Assembly (NCBI GenBank): GCA_902775075.1
Contig: CACYKX010000032.1
Location: 1 to 18,647, forward strand
Length of the DNA: 18,647 bases
Direction of reading: 5' to 3'
Origin: an uncultured Prevotellaceae bacterium
GTDB lineage: Bacteria > Bacteroidota > Bacteroidia > Bacteroidales > Bacteroidaceae
The notes under the pieces are model-generated. The model saw only the letters and a list, made by a program, of their open reading frames with translations, was not told the origin of the DNA and did not search any database. Shown piece after piece: positions 16,363 through 18,647 of the stretch; position 1 is the first letter of the stretch, and each line of letters begins with the position of its first letter. The position numbers and the translations under genes were made by a program.

Positions 16363-16404
16363 AAAGGGCTGTATCATCACATGATGACACAGCCCTTTCT
16401 TTTT
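16363..16404. terminator. Bidirectional terminator between glyA and the DUF5715 gene
   Basis: AAAGGGCTGTATCATC (16363-16378) faces GATGACACAGCCCTTT (16383-16398) around the loop ACAT. The single irregular pair is A-C on the plus strand and G-U on the minus strand. A T-rich tail (TTTCTTTTTAT) serves glyA; on the other side the minus-strand tail is TTTTATTTAGATTT. Confidence 0.85.
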
Positions 16405-16410
16405 ATAATC

Positions 16411-16443
16411 AATCCCGAAAGAATCCCGAAGGGATCCCGAAGA
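16411..16443 (+). repeat. 11-bp tandem repeat, three units
   Basis: The units are AATCCCGAAAG, AATCCCGAAGG and GATCCCGAAGA, head to tail with no spacer. They lie between the shared terminator and the stop codon of the DUF5715 gene, so they are in that gene's 3' untranslated region. Neighbouring units can pair as ATCCC/GGGAT (16423-16427 with 16431-16435), and GGGATCCC at 16431-16438 is a perfect palindrome. Confidence 0.75.
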
Positions 16444-16455
16444 TATAAAAGGAAA

Positions 16456-17286
16456 CTATCTTACCGTGATATGGAAACATCCCTGATGAACTTCGTACTT
16501 GATATAGCAACGATTCTTTTCACGGAAATCACGAAGTACTTCGCTGAGCACCCATTTCAAAGTATCATTCCGTACTTTTCTACGAGGTTTCCCCGGGGCT
16601 TCAACCGTTTTATATCGATTATAACAAAGATCGAATGTCGTACCATACATATGGCATGAGTTCTGAGTTGCATTGCCATTATGAGTACGCAACTTCGAAA
16701 CATCATCTTTACTACGTAATACACTCGTAATGATTACTTTATGCAAAGGAATACCCTTACATTGTAAACTATCATAGAAACTACGACCAATATCCTGAAG
16801 AAGGACAGAGGCCCTAGGTACTAAATATGGTATACTCGAATGAAGTTTGTCAATATAGAAATAAGGATTACTACCTACATACACCAGTTTATCTTTCTGA
16901 TGCACAGCTTCATCTCGATTCAAAATAGGCTTTACACCAAATTGCTGAGCAGCAATCAACTGAACATCATTCTGATCCGGGAAAGTTTTCCCAAAATTAG
17001 GTACGCTATAAATACGATTCTTAACCAAAGATCCATCAGAATTAAAGAAACGTGATTGTTTGAACTGATAAATAGAATTCTTTAATGCCAAAGTATGAGA
17101 TTTCTTAGTCTCATCAGACGAAGTATCAGAACTAACAAGAGCACTTGAATCAACGACTATAGTATCAGAGGTTGAATCTATTGGAATACGATCTTTGGCT
17201 ACCTCAGGAAATATCAGTTTGACTAGAAACAAGAGGACAACAATCGCTGAGAAAACTTTAAGAAATGTATTTTTTGTAATCTTCAT
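16456..17286 (-). CDS. DUF5715 family membrane-anchored protein, M15 peptidase-like signature
   Basis: This is a 276-residue protein with an N-terminal membrane helix (about 8-27) and then a Ser/Thr/Asp-rich linker (about 33-62). A C-terminal domain from about 90 onward contains the conserved stretches DVQLIAAQQFGVKPILNRDEA (107-127, split around a hydrophobic helix) and SIPYLVPRASVLLQDIG. The end carries SCHMYGTTFDL (210-220) and KYEVHQGCFHITV (263-275). This pair matches the SxHxxGxxxD plus E-xn-H arrangement of M15 D,D-peptidases, with His212, Asp219 and His272 as possible zinc ligands and Glu265 as possible catalytic base. That suggests a periplasmic cell-wall peptidase, but activity is my inference; members are annotated only as a domain of unknown function. 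It is divergent from phoH and convergent with glyA. Confidence 0.8.
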   Translation of the reverse strand: MKITKNTFLKVFSAIVVLLFLVKLIFPEVAKDRIPIDSTSDTIVVDSSALVSSDTSSDETKKSHTLALKNSIYQFKQSRFFNSDGSLVKNRIYSVPNFGKTFPDQNDVQLIAAQQFGVKPILNRDEAVHQKDKLVYVGSNPYFYIDKLHSSIPYLVPRASVLLQDIGRSFYDSLQCKGIPLHKVIITSVLRSKDDVSKLRTHNGNATQNSCHMYGTTFDLCYNRYKTVEAPGKPRRKVRNDTLKWVLSEVLRDFREKNRCYIKYEVHQGCFHITVR

Positions 17287-17311
17287 TTAATATTCTTGTG
17301 TATTTTAAGCG

Positions 17312-17319
17312 CAAAAGTA
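17312..17319 (-). promoter_or_regulatory. DUF5715 gene promoter -7 box
   Basis: The minus strand reads TACTTTTG, 25 bases upstream of the ATG at 17286. It stands back to back with the phoH promoter in a 128-bp intergenic region. Confidence 0.6.
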
Positions 17320-17362
17320 CAAAAAAGATTAGATATAGGAGACTAGTTTCACTATTTTTTTG

Positions 17363-17370
17363 TAAATTTG
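17363..17370 (+). promoter_or_regulatory. phoH promoter -7 box
   Basis: TAAATTTG matches TAnnTTTG and lies 44 bases upstream of the TTG start of phoH. No strong -33 box is visible. Confidence 0.65.
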
Positions 17371-17414
17371 CAGCGTTTAATAAAATAAGGTAAAACCAGT
17401 TTTTAAGTAGTACA

Positions 17415-18446
17415 TTGATAGAGAAACATATTGTATTAGAGGATATTGACCCAGTAGTATTTTACGGCGTCAACAATAGTCATCTGCAAATGATTAAGTC
17501 GTTATTTCCAAAATTACGCATCGTAGCCAGGGACAACGTTCTACGCGTGCTTGGAGATGAAGAAGAAATGGCTAAATTTGAAGAAGACATAGAGAACATG
17601 CGGAAACATGTCATCAAGTTTAACACTATCAATAACGAAGATATTCTCGACATCGCCAAAGGGAAAAAGACGAAAGCCGACGCAGCAAAAGGTGTATTGG
17701 TATATAGTATTTCCGGGCGCCCTATAAAGAGTCGAAGCGAGAATCAACAGAAACTAATTGATGCCTTTGAAAAGAGTGATATGATGTTTGCCGTCGGTCC
17801 TGCCGGAACTGGTAAAACATATCTCAGTATAGCTCTCGCCGTTAAGGCTCTGAAGGAGAAACAAGCCAAAAAGATTATTCTCTCACGCCCTGCTGTAGAA
17901 GCCGGTGAAAAACTGGGATTCCTCCCCGGTGATATGAAAGATAAAATCGATCCATATCTGCAACCGCTATACGATGCCTTGGAAGATATGATTCCAGCGG
18001 TGAAACTGCAAGACATGATGGAGAAACATATCATCCAAATTGCTCCACTCGCCTTCATGCGCGGTAGAACTCTAAGCGACGCCGTCGTCATCCTCGACGA
18101 GGCTCAAAATACAACTCCACAACAGATCAGAATGTTCCTAACTAGAATGGGATGGAATACTAAAATGATAATCACTGGAGATATGACCCAAATAGACCTT
18201 CCGAGAGAACAGAAAAGCGGACTTAAAGAAGCTCTCAAAATTCTCAAAAAGATAGAAGGTATCTCTATAATCAATTTAGGTCAGAAGGATATCGTCAGAC
18301 ATAAGCTCGTTACGCGAATCGTTAACGCCTACGATGCCTACGATAAGAAAATAGAGGAAGAAAAAGAAACGCGTAAACTTGAGAAAGAAAACTCTCACAA
18401 AAACTCAATTCCTTATATCGAAAAGAGTACGACAACAAAGAATTAG
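17415..18446 (+). CDS. phoH: PhoH-family ATPase
   Basis: This 343-residue cytoplasmic P-loop ATPase, named after the phosphate-starvation protein of E. coli, is probably involved in RNA metabolism; its precise job is unsettled. An N-terminal KH-like region (about 1-75, with FPKLRIVARDNVLRVLGDEE) precedes the PhoH domain. Walker A is GPAGTGKT (128-135) and Walker B is VVILDEAQN (224-232). The motifs SRPAVEAGEKLGFLPGD and MITGDMTQIDLP-like IITGDMTQIDLP are also present. The C-terminus is a charged Lys/Glu tail. The start is TTG at 17415: an in-frame stop at 17391 precludes an upstream ATG, and MIEKHIVLEDIDPVVFYG is the N-terminus I expect for relatives. purC begins 22 bases downstream, so the two are likely co-transcribed. 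Confidence 0.93.
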   Translation: MIEKHIVLEDIDPVVFYGVNNSHLQMIKSLFPKLRIVARDNVLRVLGDEEEMAKFEEDIENMRKHVIKFNTINNEDILDIAKGKKTKADAAKGVLVYSISGRPIKSRSENQQKLIDAFEKSDMMFAVGPAGTGKTYLSIALAVKALKEKQAKKIILSRPAVEAGEKLGFLPGDMKDKIDPYLQPLYDALEDMIPAVKLQDMMEKHIIQIAPLAFMRGRTLSDAVVILDEAQNTTPQQIRMFLTRMGWNTKMIITGDMTQIDLPREQKSGLKEALKILKKIEGISIINLGQKDIVRHKLVTRIVNAYDAYDKKIEEEKETRKLEKENSHKNSIPYIEKSTTTKN

Positions 18447-18468
18447 GATTTAATAATATAAAACTAAA

Positions 18469-18647
18469 ATGAAAGCATTGACTAAGACTGATTTCCATTT
18501 TGATGGACAGAAAAGTGTTTACCACGGTAAGGTACGTGACGTTTATGACATTAACGATGACTTGATGGTCATGGTTGCAACCGATAGAATTTCGGCATTC
18601 GACGTTGTTCTACCTAAAGGTATTCCTTTCAAGGGACAGGTGCTCAA
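18469..18647 (+). CDS. purC: SAICAR synthetase, N-terminal part (cut by window edge)
   Basis: PurC joins CAIR with aspartate using ATP to give SAICAR, a step of purine synthesis. The 59 complete codons visible from ATG 18469 include the nucleotide-binding segment [12 protein letters not shown] (residues 17-28) and the conserved [19 protein letters not shown] (39-57). Both are diagnostic for the family, and the longer Bacteroidota form of about 310 residues would run well past the window. It lies 22 bases after phoH with no terminator or promoter between them, so it is probably read from the phoH promoter. Confidence 0.94.
   Translation, partial: MKALTKTDFHFDGQKSVYHGKVRDVYDINDDLMVMVATDRISAFDVVLPKGIPFKGQVL

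Overview
The window is a stretch of conserved chromosome from a member of the Bacteroidota, most likely a Prevotellaceae-type Bacteroidales. The evidence is the promoters and the gene set. Nearly every transcription unit is preceded by a TAnnTTTG -7 box, four of them with a TTTG-like -33 box 18-20 bp upstream; this is the primary sigma factor signature of that phylum. Ribosome binding sites are weak or A-rich. The proteins (short CstA, GHL10 protein, DUF5715 protein, PyrB-PyrI pair, PhoH next to PurC) match what I know of Bacteroidales. Genus and species are not determined.

Layout, left to right. A truncated recR (minus) follows cstA (minus), separated by a terminator that abuts the recR promoter. 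cstA is divergent from a secreted GHL10 glycoside hydrolase-like protein (plus). Two identical tRNA-Lys(CTT) genes follow with their own promoter and terminator, then about 570 bp of non-coding DNA containing a decayed 22-bp periodic repeat. Next come an AspT/YidE-type transporter (plus) and a LysR-type regulator (minus), tail to tail and 5 bp apart. A GH3 glycosidase lipoprotein (minus) follows. An apparent operon on the minus strand is PBP1A, TPM-domain protein, LemA. Divergent from it are pyrB-pyrI (plus) and then glyA (plus). Convergent with glyA is a DUF5715 protein with an M15-peptidase-like signature (minus). Finally phoH and the start of purC lie on the plus strand.

Functional grouping. 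There is nucleotide and one-carbon metabolism (pyrB, pyrI, glyA, purC), cell-wall metabolism (PBP1A, with possible links to the GHL10 and DUF5715 proteins), nutrient uptake and utilisation (CstA, AspT-like transporter, GH3 enzyme), and information processing (RecR, PhoH, tRNA-Lys).

I found no phage, insertion sequence, CRISPR array, toxin-antitoxin pair or defence island, and no multi-gene system that I would call new. The observations most worth checking are small: an intrinsic terminator encoded inside an opposing gene, a probably leaderless recR, interlocked divergent promoters, two short tandem repeats with 11- or 22-bp period, and a peptidase-like signature in the DUF5715 protein. Several starts were moved inward from the longest open frame because the longer version would begin at or upstream of the -7 box.
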